A stretch of DNA of 64,000 bases from contig JAFGVX010000027.1 in assembly GCA_016937775.1 (NCBI GenBank), positions 1 to 64,000 on the forward strand, in the 5' to 3' direction. Under the pieces are notes generated by a model. That model made no database searches. It was not told the DNA's origin and saw only the letters and a list, made by a program, of their open reading frames with translations. This document shows, one piece after another, positions 30,832-41,174 of the stretch (the first letter of the stretch is position 1; the number at the start of each line of letters is the position of its first letter). The translations under genes and the position numbers were made by a program. The stretch comes from Campylobacterales bacterium (GTDB lineage: Bacteria > Campylobacterota > Campylobacteria > Campylobacterales > Sulfurovaceae).

Positions 30832-31563
30832 ATGAAAAAAAATATAGCAAAATCTTTATTTGCTTCAGTATTGAGTATGTTAATGCTAGGTGGATGTGCA
30901 AACCAAGGACTCGTGCAAGAAGATGATCCTTACAACAGAACAAAAACAGGTGCTATTGGAGGTGCAATCGGAGGTGCCGTTATAGGAGCGACAACCGGTC
31001 ACGGGAGCACAGATAGAAGACAAAGAGCGCTTGTTGGTGCAGCACTTGGCGGACTTTTAGGTGCCGGTATCGGCTACAGCTTAGATCAACAAGCAAACGA
31101 GATTGCAAGGGCGCTTGGAACTGGAGTTGATAACGATCCACTTGCCGCACTTGATCCGGAAAGAGATATTATTGTCTCAAAAACAAGCACCTATGTTAAA
31201 ATCATGTTTAGAGATGATATGATGTTTGCAGTAAATTCTACAAGATTACAGCCTACTGCAAGAACAAAAGTAGGAAAAATTGGGCAACTTCTTCTAAATT
31301 ATCCGCAAACAATCGTACAAATAGCAGGACATACCGACAATGACGGAAGCTATACCTACAATCAGTCACTCTCAGAAAATAGAGCTAATAGTGTGGCAAA
31401 CACGCTTACGGGATCAGGCATTCAAAATGTCGTTGCAACTGCAGGCTGCTCGTATAGCAATGAGCTTGCTCCCAATACATCAAAAAGAAACAAAGCACTC
31501 AACAGACGGGTTGAGATATATCTTTATGGTAATCAAAACCATATGATTAATCCCTGCCAATAA
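30832..31563 (+). CDS. OmpA-family lipoprotein with glycine-zipper domain
   Basis: Lipobox MLGGC, glycine-zipper GAIGGAIGGAVIGATTG, OmpA C-terminal domain (IAGHTDNDGSYTYNQSLSENRANSVANTL, NRRVEIYLY). Confidence 0.9.
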   Translation: MKKNIAKSLFASVLSMLMLGGCANQGLVQEDDPYNRTKTGAIGGAIGGAVIGATTGHGSTDRRQRALVGAALGGLLGAGIGYSLDQQANEIARALGTGVDNDPLAALDPERDIIVSKTSTYVKIMFRDDMMFAVNSTRLQPTARTKVGKIGQLLLNYPQTIVQIAGHTDNDGSYTYNQSLSENRANSVANTLTGSGIQNVVATAGCSYSNELAPNTSKRNKALNRRVEIYLYGNQNHMINPCQ

Positions 31564-31581
31564 AAGAATTTAGATATAATT

Positions 31582-31617
31582 CTCAAAGACATCTTGCAGA
31601 AATGCAGCCTTTGAGGA
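31582..31617 (+). promoter_or_regulatory. Inverted repeat/hairpin in 5' region of DUF475 gene
   Basis: CTCAAAG...TGCA-GAAA-TGCA...CTTTGAG just downstream of TATAAT (31575..31580). Confidence 0.4.
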
Positions 31618-31627
31618 TTATACGGGA

Positions 31628-32623
31628 ATGAATTACTTTTTAACCTCTTTTATACTTATGATTATAGGGCTTGGCATAGCCTTCTTTTTAGGAGGATTTG
31701 CTTTTGTCTATATAGTATTTTTACTGATAATTTTAGAAGTTTCTCTCTCTTTTGACAATGCTGTTGTTAATGCTAAAGTACTCAATAAAATGGACCCCGT
31801 TTGGCAAAAACGATTTATCTACCTTGGTATTCCTATAGCTGTCTTTGGCATGCGTCTTGTTTTTCCGTTGGCAATAGTTGCCATTGCTACTGGCATGAAT
31901 ATGCTAGAAACACTTAATATGTCTCTTAATAATCCTAGTGCCTATGAGGATGCTCTAAAATCAACTGAGAAAAATATTTTTGCCTTTGGCGGTGCCTTTT
32001 TACTAATGGTCTTTTTAGATTTTTTCTTCGAAACCAAAGAGATTGCTTGGGTCAAAATCTTAGAGAGCTCGAGATTTATAAAAAAAGTTTCACTTGTCTC
32101 AAATATAGAACTCATTATTGCCATTTCTGTAGGGATTTTTTTAGGACATCTCACGCAAGATTTTGGAGTTCTTTTGGCATATTTTTATGGTGCATTACTG
32201 CATACACTTCTTGGAATGATTGATGATCTTTTTTCAACACAAAATGTAAAAAATGGCTTGGCAGGATTTTTATATCTTGAGGTTTTAGATGCTAGTTTTA
32301 GTTTTGATGGTGTTATAGGTGCATTTGCAATAAGTAGCAATATCTTTATCATTATGATTGGGCTTGGTGTTGGGGCAATGTTTGTCAGAAGCCTTACGCT
32401 TTACTTTGTTGCTCATAAAACTCTCTCAAATTTTAGATATCTAGAGCATGGCGCACACTACGCTATAGGGATACTTGCTATTATCATGCTTGCTAAAATC
32501 ACCCTTCATATAAGTGAACTTGTAACAGGAACGATAGGTATAGGACTTATTATTTTAGCTTTTGCACACTCTGTTTGGGAAAATAGAAAAGAGGAGATTG
32601 CCTCTAAAGCTAAAAGAGGGTAA
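31628..32623 (+). CDS. DUF475 / TerC-like integral membrane protein
   Basis: [60 protein letters not shown]; multiple TM segments. Confidence 0.88.
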   Translation: MNYFLTSFILMIIGLGIAFFLGGFAFVYIVFLLIILEVSLSFDNAVVNAKVLNKMDPVWQKRFIYLGIPIAVFGMRLVFPLAIVAIATGMNMLETLNMSLNNPSAYEDALKSTEKNIFAFGGAFLLMVFLDFFFETKEIAWVKILESSRFIKKVSLVSNIELIIAISVGIFLGHLTQDFGVLLAYFYGALLHTLLGMIDDLFSTQNVKNGLAGFLYLEVLDASFSFDGVIGAFAISSNIFIIMIGLGVGAMFVRSLTLYFVAHKTLSNFRYLEHGAHYAIGILAIIMLAKITLHISELVTGTIGIGLIILAFAHSVWENRKEEIASKAKRG

Positions 32624-32649
32624 AATTTCAAACAATCAAGGAGGCAAAC

Positions 32650-33207
32650 ATGGTTAATGAGATATATGATTACACAAAAGAGCATATGGACAAAAGCTTA
32701 GAAGCGCTTAAAAGAGATTTTTCAACATTAAGAACAGGAAAAGTAACAACAAATATAGTTGATAACATCAAAGTTAATTATTATGGAAACCCTACTCCTC
32801 TCAATCAAATCGGTAATGTGATTGCCCTTGATGCAGTCACGATTGCTATCAGCCCTTGGGAAAAAAATATGCTAAGTGCTGTATCAAAAGCTATTCAAGA
32901 GGCAAATATCGGCGTCAATCCCAATAGTGACGGCGATATGATAAAACTCTTTTTTCCACCAATGACGGTTGAACAAAGAGGTGAAATCGTTAAACAGGCA
33001 AAAGCAATGGGTGAAAAGGCAAAAGTAGCCATAAGAAACATAAGAAAAGATAGCAACGATAAGATAAAAAAGCTTGAAAAAGATAAAGAACTAAGCGAAG
33101 ATGAATCAAAAAAAGCTCATGATGAGATACAAAAGATAACCGATGATCATGTTACAAAGATAGATGAATTGCTTAAAGTAAAAGAAGATGACATTCTCAA
33201 GGTATAA
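32650..33207 (+). CDS. frr: Ribosome recycling factor
   Basis: [38 protein letters not shown]. Confidence 0.97.
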   Translation: MVNEIYDYTKEHMDKSLEALKRDFSTLRTGKVTTNIVDNIKVNYYGNPTPLNQIGNVIALDAVTIAISPWEKNMLSAVSKAIQEANIGVNPNSDGDMIKLFFPPMTVEQRGEIVKQAKAMGEKAKVAIRNIRKDSNDKIKKLEKDKELSEDESKKAHDEIQKITDDHVTKIDELLKVKEDDILKV

Positions 33208-33210
33208 CGG

Positions 33211-33816
33211 ATGAATATTGAACAGATATACAAAGATGCCGGAGCGCTCCTAGAGGGTCATTTTATCCTCTCAAGCGGTAACCACTCAAACAGATACCTC
33301 CAAAGTGCAAAAGTACTAGAAAATCCTCAAACATCTCAAAAGCTTGCTATTGCCTTGGCAAAGCTTATCCGAGATGCTAACATCACGGTCGAGACCATCT
33401 GTGCACCTGCCCTTGGTGGTGTAATCGCCGGTTATGAGCTTGCAAGAGCTTTAAATGTGCGCAGTATCTTTGCAGAGAGGAAAGAGGGCTCTATGCAACT
33501 TCGAAGAGGGTTTGAGGTACAAAAAGGCGAAAAAATCATCGTATGCGAAGATATCATAACAACAGGTGGTTCCGCGATGGAAGTAGCGGCTATTCTGAGC
33601 GAACTCGGCGCAGATGTAGTTGCATTTGCTTCATTGGCAAATAGAGGATTTTGCAAAAGAATCGGTAGCAATACCAAAGCACAATCAAATTGTAAGCTTC
33701 CAAAAGATGTTCCGCTTTTTTCATTGGAAGATTTTAACTTTGAAATGTACGATCCCACAGATTGTCCACTATGTAAAGCAGGAAGTAAAGCTATAAAACC
33801 CGGAAGCAGAAACTAA
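33211..33816 (+). CDS. pyrE: Orotate phosphoribosyltransferase
   Basis: [40 protein letters not shown]. Confidence 0.95.
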   Translation: MNIEQIYKDAGALLEGHFILSSGNHSNRYLQSAKVLENPQTSQKLAIALAKLIRDANITVETICAPALGGVIAGYELARALNVRSIFAERKEGSMQLRRGFEVQKGEKIIVCEDIITTGGSAMEVAAILSELGADVVAFASLANRGFCKRIGSNTKAQSNCKLPKDVPLFSLEDFNFEMYDPTDCPLCKAGSKAIKPGSRN

Positions 33817-36143
33817 CGCCCTGCTCTCCAAACAACTGCACACAAATCAACGCGTATATCTCTTTTATTTGGCTTTATGTTTATAGTACTTATTTCATAA
33901 TTTTCCAACGTAAAACTATCTTCTAGAGTATCTAGTTCTTTTTGAAGCATATCGGCTAGTTTATCAATATCCTCTGTATGCGCCTCAACATCTTCCTTTG
34001 CTCTAGCAACATCACTTCTTTCTTTATAGGCTCTTTTGCCACTAGTTGCCACTTTTTTTAATTTTGTAGTGCTAGCTCCACCCAAAATCGCTCCTACTAT
34101 TGCAATACCGGCACTCAAAAATGAACTTGTCGTATCAGCTTCTTCTTTAGCAAGCCTATCTTTTGCTCGCCCTAGTCTATCTAAAAGCCTCTTTTCGTCT
34201 TTTTGAAATCTCTCTTTAAGTTTTTCTATCGCTTCTTCTTTCTTCTCTTTGAGTATATCTTGGACGCGCACTATAAAATCACGTTGATTTTCGTTTATAT
34301 CTGATCGCAACTTGAGCTTATCACATGTAAAAAGTTCCATACTTTGCGTCTCATAAAGCCAATTTTCCAATCTACTGCACGCATCTTTTAAAGAGGGGTC
34401 ATTTTTGATGCACTCAGGCAATTTAGAAAATTGAGCATCTTTAGGCTCTTTAGTCTCAAAGTTTGAAAAATCCAGCTTCTCTTCTTTTGCATTATTCCAA
34501 TCAACATAAACCTCATCACCGTTTATAGGTAAAGAGAAAATAAGCTCTTTTTTATGCTCCGCTCCTTTTGCCCTATCTAAAAAATAGATACCTGCTTTTG
34601 CTCCAAGCGTTGCATCAAAACCTCTGATATCTGCATGCAAGGGTTCAAAAAATTGCGAGATAGAGGCGTCAATTCTCTCAAAAATCTCATAGTCATGTTT
34701 TAATAATGTTTTATTGTGCATATTTTTACTTACATAAAGTTCTCTTTTGTCATTCATTATCTCTTTAATGTCTTCTCTATTGAGAGGACCTTTGAGGTAA
34801 CTCAGTACCCATCTTGTTGAAAATAGCGAGAGATCATCATTGTAGATACTCTTATAAAAAAATGTTCTCTTGGGAAGATTTGAGAGCAAAGAACGAATCT
34901 CATCACGCTCAAAACTTGAGCCGATTTTGCCGCCGAGTCCCTCAATAACTCTATCAATATCTTGTGTTGTTTGCAATCTTCCTATAAACCATGTTCCTAT
35001 ATTTGCAAGTCCCTTATAGTCAAGGTCAACAGGATTTTGTGTGCTTAAAACTACTCCTATACCGTATGCTCTTGCTTGTTTTAAAAGTGTCAACATCGGC
35101 TCTTTACTTGGTGGATTTTTACTTGGTGGGAAGAAACCAAATATCTCATCCATATATAAAATAGTTTTTAAAGCACTTGTGCCACTTTGTCTTCGCATCC
35201 AACCCACATATCTATTGAGCAACAAAGAGACAAAGAACATTCTATCTTCATCACTTAAATGTGCTATGGAAAATATGGTGATTTTTGCTTTTCCATTCTC
35301 ATCATAGAGTAATTTTTGGATGTCAAGATTTACCCCTTGTAACCACACTTTAAAATGAGATGAAGCTAAAAGAGAGTTAAATTTTGTAGCCAAAGCGAAT
35401 CTATTTTTTTTGTCAAAAAATTCATCGACACTCAAGATACCTATCTTCTCAAATGATGGCTCAATAATCTCTTTTATGATATCTTCTAGGCTTATATCTT
35501 TTTGTTGTATCCAAAAGTTTGAGATGATTTGCGATAGCAAAATATGCTCTTTTTCGCTTGGGTCAATATTTGATAATCCAACAAGGGTAAGCAAGCTTGA
35601 GGCTGTTGTTTTAAGATAGGATGCAAAGATATCTGCTTCTTCCATCACTTCGCTTGATGGTGCCTCTAAAGAACTCATAATATTAACCGGGATTCCCGAT
35701 AAACTTCCGGGTGTGCAGATAATTTTTTCGACATCATGTAATTTTTGAACTCTTATGCCATCTTGATGCCAGCTCTCAACACCCTCTTTCCACATAGTTG
35801 CAACATCTTTTGCATATGCATCGGCATCTATATTTTTTAATCGCGCCTCATCTTTGATCCATGGAAGAAAATTTTGGGGAGAAAATGTCGGATCAGTAAG
35901 GCAGAGATTGCCCATATCACCTTTTGGATCAATAACAATAGAAGGGATGTTGTCGATTGCTGCTTCTTCTATGAGCCCAACACCAAGCCCTGTCTTTCCT
36001 GAACCGGTCATCCCGATAATCGTTGCATGCGTCGTAAAATTCTTATCTTTAATGAGCGTAAGCATCTCTTGTGTTTGAAGCGTCTCCTTATCTACATCCT
36101 TGCCGACGTAAAAAAGCCCTAGTTTTTCATAGATGTCTTGCAT
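33813..36143 (-). CDS. HerA-like (DUF87) ATPase with C-terminal coiled coil
   Basis: Walker [12 protein letters not shown], Walker [52 protein letters not shown]. Confidence 0.85.
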   Translation of the reverse strand: MQDIYEKLGLFYVGKDVDKETLQTQEMLTLIKDKNFTTHATIIGMTGSGKTGLGVGLIEEAAIDNIPSIVIDPKGDMGNLCLTDPTFSPQNFLPWIKDEARLKNIDADAYAKDVATMWKEGVESWHQDGIRVQKLHDVEKIICTPGSLSGIPVNIMSSLEAPSSEVMEEADIFASYLKTTASSLLTLVGLSNIDPSEKEHILLSQIISNFWIQQKDISLEDIIKEIIEPSFEKIGILSVDEFFDKKNRFALATKFNSLLASSHFKVWLQGVNLDIQKLLYDENGKAKITIFSIAHLSDEDRMFFVSLLLNRYVGWMRRQSGTSALKTILYMDEIFGFFPPSKNPPSKEPMLTLLKQARAYGIGVVLSTQNPVDLDYKGLANIGTWFIGRLQTTQDIDRVIEGLGGKIGSSFERDEIRSLLSNLPKRTFFYKSIYNDDLSLFSTRWVLSYLKGPLNREDIKEIMNDKRELYVSKNMHNKTLLKHDYEIFERIDASISQFFEPLHADIRGFDATLGAKAGIYFLDRAKGAEHKKELIFSLPINGDEVYVDWNNAKEEKLDFSNFETKEPKDAQFSKLPECIKNDPSLKDACSRLENWLYETQSMELFTCDKLKLRSDINENQRDFIVRVQDILKEKKEEAIEKLKERFQKDEKRLLDRLGRAKDRLAKEEADTTSSFLSAGIAIVGAILGGASTTKLKKVATSGKRAYKERSDVARAKEDVEAHTEDIDKLADMLQKELDTLEDSFTLENYEISTINIKPNKRDIRVDLCAVVWRAGR

Positions 36144-37978
36144 TATTGCTCCCGTATAGTGTTCTTTATCTCTTCTATTTCCTCTCTTTTGATATGCATA
36201 TCAAGCTGAGGGAAAGGCATACTGATACCGTTTGTCTGTAATGTTTCATATATGAGTATAAGCAAATTTGACTTTGTTGAAGGACGAAGCCCCTCTATCC
36301 AAACAAGCAGGTCAAGCTCTATATAGCTCTCTGCCATATGTGTCATCCAAACGTTCGGCTTATAACGCACAGGTTCTCTTAAAAGCTTTATATCCGAATT
36401 TAGAACCGCATCGACTATAAGCTCTTTTACGTAGGGGATATTTTCACCATAGCCTACTTTAAAAGGAATATATATCCTTCTTATTCTATCGTTGAGCGTA
36501 AGATTTATGACTCTATTGTCAGTCAATTCACTATTTGGAACGATGATATGGATATTGTCAATCGTACGTATATTAGATGCCCTAAAGCCTATGTCAATCA
36601 CTTTCCCAACGATATTATCGGCACCGAATTTGATATAATCTCCTACCCTTATGTAATTTTCTCCAAACATTACCATGCCCGAAACCATACTTGAGACGAT
36701 GCCCTTTAGTGCAAACCCAAGCCCTATAGATATCACCCCTGCGATAACGGCAAGATTGGTAATGCTCAGCCCGATACTTGCTATTGCCATAACTAAAGAG
36801 CTAAAAACAATAAGGATAAAACCTAGATTAGCTGCTGTTTTTATCCATGCATAAGATTTGTCTTTTCTCGTCGAATAGAACTTTGACATCAGCATCAAAT
36901 AGAGCCTTGCAACAAAAAGACCCAAGATGAATATACCAAAAACTTTAAGTATGCTCAATAAGCTTATTGGCACCTCATCAACCACTAAAAGTGGTGCCGA
37001 AGCTGTAGCATATACATCTTCTCCGATAGAGGAGATTGCACTTTTTAATTTTGGAAACATATACTCCGAAGCACTTGTACTTTTTTTGACAACCTCATCT
37101 AAAAACTCTATCTTACAGTGGTAAAAACTGTTTTTTTTACTCAATCTTGATTCTAATACCTCAATATAATCTTGAGTTTCAATTATCTTTTCAATGTTGT
37201 TATTTTTGACATAAAAGAGTGCCGCGACTATCGATTGATCCATAAGCTCTTTAATCTTTTTATTGCGTCTCTTTTCTAATTCTTTTATCTTAAGAGCAAG
37301 CTCTTTCGAGACCTCTTCTTGAGATAATAGTTCTCTCTCTTTGTTAAGATTGAGTGCGACTAATTTTTTATCTAAAAGTTCAATCTCTTTTGTTAAAAGA
37401 GTATCATAGTCTTTATCAAGCTTAAAATCCACCTTAGTGACGATATCCAAAAATACCTCTTTGGCATTTTTAACATAATTCCTCAATGATTTTATATCAT
37501 TTTTGTCTTTCTTTTGTTTGAGTTTATAGTAGGCAAACTGAAGTTGATAGAGCCTAAGGTTCGGATTTTCATCGGAAGCTTCGTTCTCTATCTCTTTGTT
37601 GAGATATGCTAGTTTATCTTGGATGAGTTTTTCGTTGGATTCAAGCCTATTTATCTTTTTCACCGAGAGTGCTATCTTGTCAAAAAAGGCAATAACGGAA
37701 TTTGCATTTATGTTTTTCGAATCAAACTTCTCCACTGCAATCTCATGTTCTTTGCCGTTTGATTTTACAATATCTTGGAGTTTTTGAAGCAATGCCTTTT
37801 CGTTTTTAATTCTCTCTTCTGCCTCTATCGTTTCGGGGTTCTCTTGTGATATCATAGTCCCCAAATGAGTATAATACTCTAAAAGGTTATCTCCATCATA
37901 CATTTTTGCATCCGGTTGAGCACAAAATGCAACAGATAACAATAACAATAAGGCAGAAAATAATTTTGTCACTCTCAC
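36143..37978 (-). CDS. MscS-family mechanosensitive channel with large N-terminal domain
   Basis: Signal peptide, coiled coil, then GISIGLGFALKGIVSSMVSGMVMFGENYIRVGDYIKFG and NSELTDNRVINLT. Confidence 0.9.
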   Translation of the reverse strand: MRVTKLFSALLLLLSVAFCAQPDAKMYDGDNLLEYYTHLGTMISQENPETIEAEERIKNEKALLQKLQDIVKSNGKEHEIAVEKFDSKNINANSVIAFFDKIALSVKKINRLESNEKLIQDKLAYLNKEIENEASDENPNLRLYQLQFAYYKLKQKKDKNDIKSLRNYVKNAKEVFLDIVTKVDFKLDKDYDTLLTKEIELLDKKLVALNLNKERELLSQEEVSKELALKIKELEKRRNKKIKELMDQSIVAALFYVKNNNIEKIIETQDYIEVLESRLSKKNSFYHCKIEFLDEVVKKSTSASEYMFPKLKSAISSIGEDVYATASAPLLVVDEVPISLLSILKVFGIFILGLFVARLYLMLMSKFYSTRKDKSYAWIKTAANLGFILIVFSSLVMAIASIGLSITNLAVIAGVISIGLGFALKGIVSSMVSGMVMFGENYIRVGDYIKFGADNIVGKVIDIGFRASNIRTIDNIHIIVPNSELTDNRVINLTLNDRIRRIYIPFKVGYGENIPYVKELIVDAVLNSDIKLLREPVRYKPNVWMTHMAESYIELDLLVWIEGLRPSTKSNLLILIYETLQTNGISMPFPQLDMHIKREEIEEIKNTIREQ

Positions 37979-38088
37979 TCCAATTTTAATTTGTAAAATG
38001 ATACCATTTTTTGCCTATTTTTTGATGATTAGTTTGAAAAAAGATTTCGATATAATTAGATCAAAATAACCTGCCAAAGGTGGCATAA

Positions 38089-38562
38089 ATGGCAAAAAGA
38101 GAGAGATTTAGAGACATAAAGCAGCATAAAAAACAAGATGCTCCCAAAGAAGAAAAAAATAATAATGCCCACTTTCTCGTCAAGATCAAAGCTTTTTTAA
38201 CCGATAGCTTTATACTTCTTATGCCAATCATGTACATAGTCTTTTATCTCATTATGGACGGTCGAGAAGATTTTGCTATACACAAGATAGAAGGATGGCT
38301 TTATATAATCATCCCATTAATACTTATTCAAAGTATATTCTTTTACATTTCGGGACAAACTCCAGGATATAAAGCTTATGGCATAAAACTCATCGATGCT
38401 TCAACTAAAAAGAAGCCCTCTTTGGGGGTTATCTTGTTTAGAAATCTTAGCGCTGTGTTGTCTTTTTTTAGCATCTTCGGTTGGATGTTGATGTTCTTTA
38501 GAAAAGATTATAAAAGCCTTCACGATCTTTTGGCAAATACTGCAACCGTTTATGAAAGATAA
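38089..38562 (+). CDS. RDD-family membrane protein
   Basis: AFLTDSFILLMPIMYIVFY; QTPGYKAYGIKLIDASTKKKPSLGVILFRNL. Confidence 0.85.
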   Translation: MAKRERFRDIKQHKKQDAPKEEKNNNAHFLVKIKAFLTDSFILLMPIMYIVFYLIMDGREDFAIHKIEGWLYIIIPLILIQSIFFYISGQTPGYKAYGIKLIDASTKKKPSLGVILFRNLSAVLSFFSIFGWMLMFFRKDYKSLHDLLANTATVYER

Positions 38563-39646
38563 CACACCTATATTCTCGCTCATTCTTGGCGGGTTTTACT
38601 TTTTTTATTTTGCGCTTATTGGAATATATATTGTTTTTTTACCAAAAATACTCAATGATTTGGGTTATAGCGCTTTTGATGTGGGTGTCATTTACTCTGC
38701 AGCTGCATTGATGCGTTTTTTAACCCCATTTATATTTAAACATCTTTTCTATCTTGACTACAAAATCTATCTCTACTCACTCTTTGTGATTTTACTAAGC
38801 GTTGTACTGTTTTCATGGAGCGTAGAGCACTTTTGGTTTTACTTGATTATAAATTTGATGTTTGGAGCAGCGATGGGAATATCTTTGCCCTATATTGAAG
38901 CTATATCTCTTGAGGCTTTATCGAAGTTCAGATATGGAAGAGTGAGACTTTGGGGTTCGATCGGGTTCATGGCAATCGTGCTCGGTCTCTCTTTGAAATA
39001 TCTCTTTATTTCACTCATCATAGTTGCTTTTCTTATGTTACTCTTTGGTGCAATAGCTGGCAAAGAACACCCTTCTCAGATAAAAAAGAAAGAGGAAGAT
39101 AACAGCTCTTTTTCTTTGGTGAAATACGCTCCTCTTTGGATATCTCTGCTATTGATGCAATTAAGCTTTGGAGGATTTTATAACTTTTTTACGATATATG
39201 AATCTGAGGTCGGTATATCTTTGGATGTAATTCGATGGATGTGGATATTCGGTGTTTTATGTGAAATTATCATGCTCTATTTTCAAGGGCCCCTGCTTCA
39301 AAGAAACTTGTTGCAAGTCATAAAACTTACGACACTCATTACCGCATTGAGATGGTTTATGCTCTATCTTTTCGGTCACAATACATATATCGTATTTCTC
39401 TCACAATCCTTGCATGCTTTTAGTTTTGCACTTTACCATACCGCGGTTATCAGCTATCTCTTTTTGATTTACACTCAAAAAAAACTTGTACAACAATTCT
39501 ATCTCGGCATATCTTTTGGACTTGGAGGTTCTCTAGGGGCACTCTTGGCGGGCAAACTCTACGGAGATAATCTCTTTTTATATGAATCACTCATTGCCCT
39601 TCTTGCATTTGGGATTCTCTATTTTGGCAAAAAGGAGCATGTATGA
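38552..39646 (+). CDS. MFS transporter
   Basis: ~12 TM segments; RYGRVRLWGSIGFMA signature of PP-type/LacY-like MFS. Confidence 0.85.
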   Translation: MKDNTPIFSLILGGFYFFYFALIGIYIVFLPKILNDLGYSAFDVGVIYSAAALMRFLTPFIFKHLFYLDYKIYLYSLFVILLSVVLFSWSVEHFWFYLIINLMFGAAMGISLPYIEAISLEALSKFRYGRVRLWGSIGFMAIVLGLSLKYLFISLIIVAFLMLLFGAIAGKEHPSQIKKKEEDNSSFSLVKYAPLWISLLLMQLSFGGFYNFFTIYESEVGISLDVIRWMWIFGVLCEIIMLYFQGPLLQRNLLQVIKLTTLITALRWFMLYLFGHNTYIVFLSQSLHAFSFALYHTAVISYLFLIYTQKKLVQQFYLGISFGLGGSLGALLAGKLYGDNLFLYESLIALLAFGILYFGKKEHV

Positions 39647-40206
39647 TAGAAGATGCGGTTATCTTAGCGGGTGGCAAAAGCCGTCGTATGGGAGAGGACA
39701 AGGCACTCTTGCCTTTTAAAAAGTACAAAAGTATGAGTGAATTTCAATATAAAAAACTTGAAAAAATATTTACAAATGTCTACATCTGCGCAAAAGAAGA
39801 AAAGTTTGATTTTAATGCAAAGGTTATCAAGGATATCTACCCTATACACTCACCGCTTGCCGGCTTGATATCAATCTTTGAAACGCTTGATTGTAATGAA
39901 GTATTTATATTAAGCGTTGATGTCCCTTTTGTTGATGGGGTGATAATAGACACCCTCATCAATCAAGCGCAAAAGAGTAGTAAATATGATGTAATTGTCG
40001 CTTCAAGTCCAAGGGGGAGAGAACCACTTTGTGGCGTTTACAGAAGATCAATCCTTCCAAAAGCAAAAGAGCTCTTCTTTGAAGATATTCATAAGATCAA
40101 TCATCTTTTAAATCTGCTAAACACGAAAGAGATTGCCTTTAAAGAGCAAAAGAACTTTCTTAATCTCAATACGCCCGAAGATTATAAAGAGGCACAAAAC
40201 CTATAG
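39643..40206 (+). CDS. mobA: Molybdenum cofactor guanylyltransferase
   Basis: VILAGGKSRRMGEDKALLPF, IHSPLAGLIS, LSVDVPFVD; 4-nt overlap with the MFS gene. Confidence 0.92.
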   Translation: MIEDAVILAGGKSRRMGEDKALLPFKKYKSMSEFQYKKLEKIFTNVYICAKEEKFDFNAKVIKDIYPIHSPLAGLISIFETLDCNEVFILSVDVPFVDGVIIDTLINQAQKSSKYDVIVASSPRGREPLCGVYRRSILPKAKELFFEDIHKINHLLNLLNTKEIAFKEQKNFLNLNTPEDYKEAQNL

Positions 40207-40209
40207 TGC

Positions 40210-40938
40210 CTACTTTTTAAGATCGTTATAGTATTTACACCCTTTTTCATCACCGAGATCACACCCTTTTTTATAAAGCTCAAGCGCCTTATCTTTATCT
40301 TTTTTGACAGCATCGCCGTACTCATACATCCCACCGAGGTTTGAACAACCTACGCCGACATCCCCATCACATGCCTCTTTATAATAATCTACAGCTTTAT
40401 AGAGATCTTTCTCGATACCCTCGCCCCTGTCATACAAAAGACCCAAGTTGTTGCACCCTACTTTAGTTCCGCCCTGACACGCTCGCGAGTAATACTTGAA
40501 GGCTTTTTCAAAATCTTTTTTTACACCAAGCTCATTGTAATGCATAAAACCCACATTAAAACAACTCAACGCATCGCCGCCATTACATCCTTTTTCATAG
40601 AAGCTATACGCCTTGATATAATCCTGCGTAAGATACTCTCCTTTTTCATACATTTTAGCAAGATTATAGCACCCTAGCGGATCTTCTCCGTCACATGCTT
40701 TTTTGTAATATTCAGAAGCTTTTTTAAGATCTTTCGGAACTCCTTCTCCATTGTAATTCATCACTCCATATTCGTTACAGCTATACGCTTCACCGTTTTC
40801 GCAAGAGTCCTTAAAAATAGAGGCGGCTTTTTCATAGTTTTGTTTTTCAAGCTCTTTTAGCCCTTCTTGAAAACCTTCACCATAACTTACACTCAAAATT
40901 CCGACACAAAGTAATACTGAAAGAAAAAACTTTTTCAC
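40210..40938 (-). CDS. Sel1-repeat / Hcp-type cysteine-rich protein
   Basis: 36-aa Cys-containing repeats (ACDGEDPLGCYNLAKMYEKGEYLTQDYIKAYSFYEKGC) as in HcpA-like proteins. Confidence 0.88.
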   Translation of the reverse strand: MKKFFLSVLLCVGILSVSYGEGFQEGLKELEKQNYEKAASIFKDSCENGEAYSCNEYGVMNYNGEGVPKDLKKASEYYKKACDGEDPLGCYNLAKMYEKGEYLTQDYIKAYSFYEKGCNGGDALSCFNVGFMHYNELGVKKDFEKAFKYYSRACQGGTKVGCNNLGLLYDRGEGIEKDLYKAVDYYKEACDGDVGVGCSNLGGMYEYGDAVKKDKDKALELYKKGCDLGDEKGCKYYNDLKK

Positions 40939-41104
40939 GCTCTATCCTTTATATTTTTTCGTCAACACATTAGGATATTTTACACCATTTATATAAAAAA
41001 CGATGTTAAATTCTATTTTATTTTTAGTTTGTGAAACCAAGTGTAACAATAGATACACAATATTGCAATAACAGTCACATTTTAAATCTTTTAATTCTGA
41101 TCTA

Positions 41105-41118
41105 TTGACATCGGTCAA
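41105..41118. promoter_or_regulatory. FNR/NssR-family operator upstream of hcp
   Basis: TTGAC-ATCG-GTCAA perfect inverted repeat; TATAAT at 41141..41146. Confidence 0.75.
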
Positions 41119-41140
41119 TGATTTGATTTTTATGAAAGCA

Positions 41141-41146
41141 TATAAT
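41141..41146 (+). promoter_or_regulatory. hcp -10 hexamer
   Basis: TATAAT 28 nt upstream of ATG 41175; inferred TSS about 41153. Confidence 0.65.
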
Positions 41147-41174
41147 GAACCTATCATATTAAAAAGGAGCAAAA

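Noticed and set aside
40210-40938. Sel1/Hcp-like repeats considered as a DNA repeat or CRISPR-like array
   Set aside because: The repeats are protein-level (36-aa cysteine-containing units), not conserved direct DNA repeats with spacers.
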